A stretch of DNA of 7,323 nucleotides from Actinomycetes bacterium. Its GTDB lineage: Bacteria > Actinomycetota > Actinomycetes > Actinomycetales > Cellulomonadaceae. The notes below the pieces were generated by a model that saw nothing but the letters and a program-made list of their open reading frames with translations, did not search any database and had not been told where the DNA came from. Position numbers and translations under genes: made by a program. The stretch spans positions 1-7,323 of the forward strand of contig JAEWCA010000386.1 in the NCBI GenBank assembly GCA_023390875.1. The letters are read 5' to 3'. Shown one piece after another: positions 6,305 to 7,323 of the stretch (positions within the stretch are counted from its first letter, which is position 1; each line of letters opens with the position of its first letter).

Positions 6305-6338
6305 GGTCGGCCCAGGTGCTGGCACACCCGGGCCGACC
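6305..6338 (+). terminator. second, nested hairpin in the padR-ABC gap
   Basis: Perfect 9-base arms GGTCGGCCC (6305-6313) and GGGCCGACC (6330-6338) surround a 16-base interior that itself holds GTGC-TG-GCAC (6316-6325). It lies four bases after the previous hairpin. A terminator, an attenuator or an RNA-processing and stability element are all possible. No U-run follows. Confidence 0.4.
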
Positions 6339-6365
6339 GACGACGAACCGTCCGAGGCACTGCCT

Positions 6366-6392
6366 GTGCGATCCGCTGCAGATCCAGCATAG
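6366..6392 (+). CDS. possible 8-codon leader peptide before the ABC ATPase gene
   Basis: GTG at 6366 opens a short frame, read as MRSAADPA, closed by TAG at 6390-6392. A GAGG at 6354-6357 sits 8 bases upstream, a normal Shine-Dalgarno spacing. The stop codon lies four bases before the 5' arm of the stem that hides the Shine-Dalgarno of the ABC gene, so a ribosome held at the end of this frame would cover much of that arm. Short GTG frames occur often by chance, so the call depends on its position between its own Shine-Dalgarno and the hairpin. Confidence 0.28.
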   Translation: MRSAADPA

Positions 6393-6396
6393 GTGG

Positions 6397-6422
6397 CTCC
6401 TCGGCCGGTCCCACCCGAGGAG
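6397..6422 (+). promoter_or_regulatory. hairpin sequestering the Shine-Dalgarno of the ABC ATPase gene
   Basis: CTCCTCGG (6397-6404) and CCGAGGAG (6415-6422) are perfectly complementary over 8 bp, with a 10-base loop. The GAGGAG (6417-6422) that serves the ATG at 6432 is entirely in the 3' arm. If folded, it would keep ribosomes off the gene. A competing pairing exists: GGTGG (6392-6396) with CCACC (6411-6415), which crosses the main stem. The pairing is seen directly; regulatory use is inferred. Confidence 0.48.
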
Positions 6423-6431
6423 ACGACCACC

Positions 6432-7323
<892 letters not shown>

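Noticed and set aside
6269..6431. GTG overlapping the padR stop (GTGA) opening a frame without stops through the gap
   Set aside because: The frame runs on out of frame into the ABC gene with an Arg/Gly-rich, motif-free product and no Shine-Dalgarno; GC-rich DNA lacks stops by default.

Overview
The window comes from a very GC-rich bacterium, almost certainly an actinomycete. Codon third positions are nearly all G or C, GTG starts are common, two genes appear to have leaderless GTG starts, and all protein families are actinobacterial in flavour. The proteins would suit Cellulomonas or a related Micrococcales genus, but that placement is inference. There is no insertion sequence, CRISPR array, tRNA, rRNA or phage gene, so this looks like ordinary chromosome.

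Left part (1-2950). On the minus strand are the first 21 codons of a gene that resembles a ThiF/MoeB-type adenylyltransferase, and next to it a fold-type I PLP aminotransferase. Divergent from these, on the plus strand, is a CorA-type divalent-cation channel. It converges on a minus-strand low-molecular-weight protein tyrosine phosphatase, with only 4 bases between the two stop codons.

Middle (2954-5594). A strong hairpin separates the phosphatase gene from a large minus-strand gene for a secreted 811-residue protein. That protein has a beta-propeller front half and a phytase-like esterase back half. Its ribosome binding site lies in a small palindrome, and its upstream region carries GGTGnnC repeats.

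Right part (5595-7323). Divergent from the secreted protein is a classic actinobacterial drug-efflux module: a PadR-family repressor with a good sigma-70 type promoter, followed 159 bases later by a DrrA-like ABC transporter ATPase that runs off the window end. The permease is expected just beyond.

The most interesting part is the 159-base gap between padR and the ATPase gene. It holds two hairpins, then a possible 8-codon leader ORF with its own Shine-Dalgarno, then a perfect 8-bp stem that buries the ATPase gene's Shine-Dalgarno. This order matches translational attenuation as known for erm and cat resistance genes. It is a hypothesis from sequence alone, but a specific and testable one.
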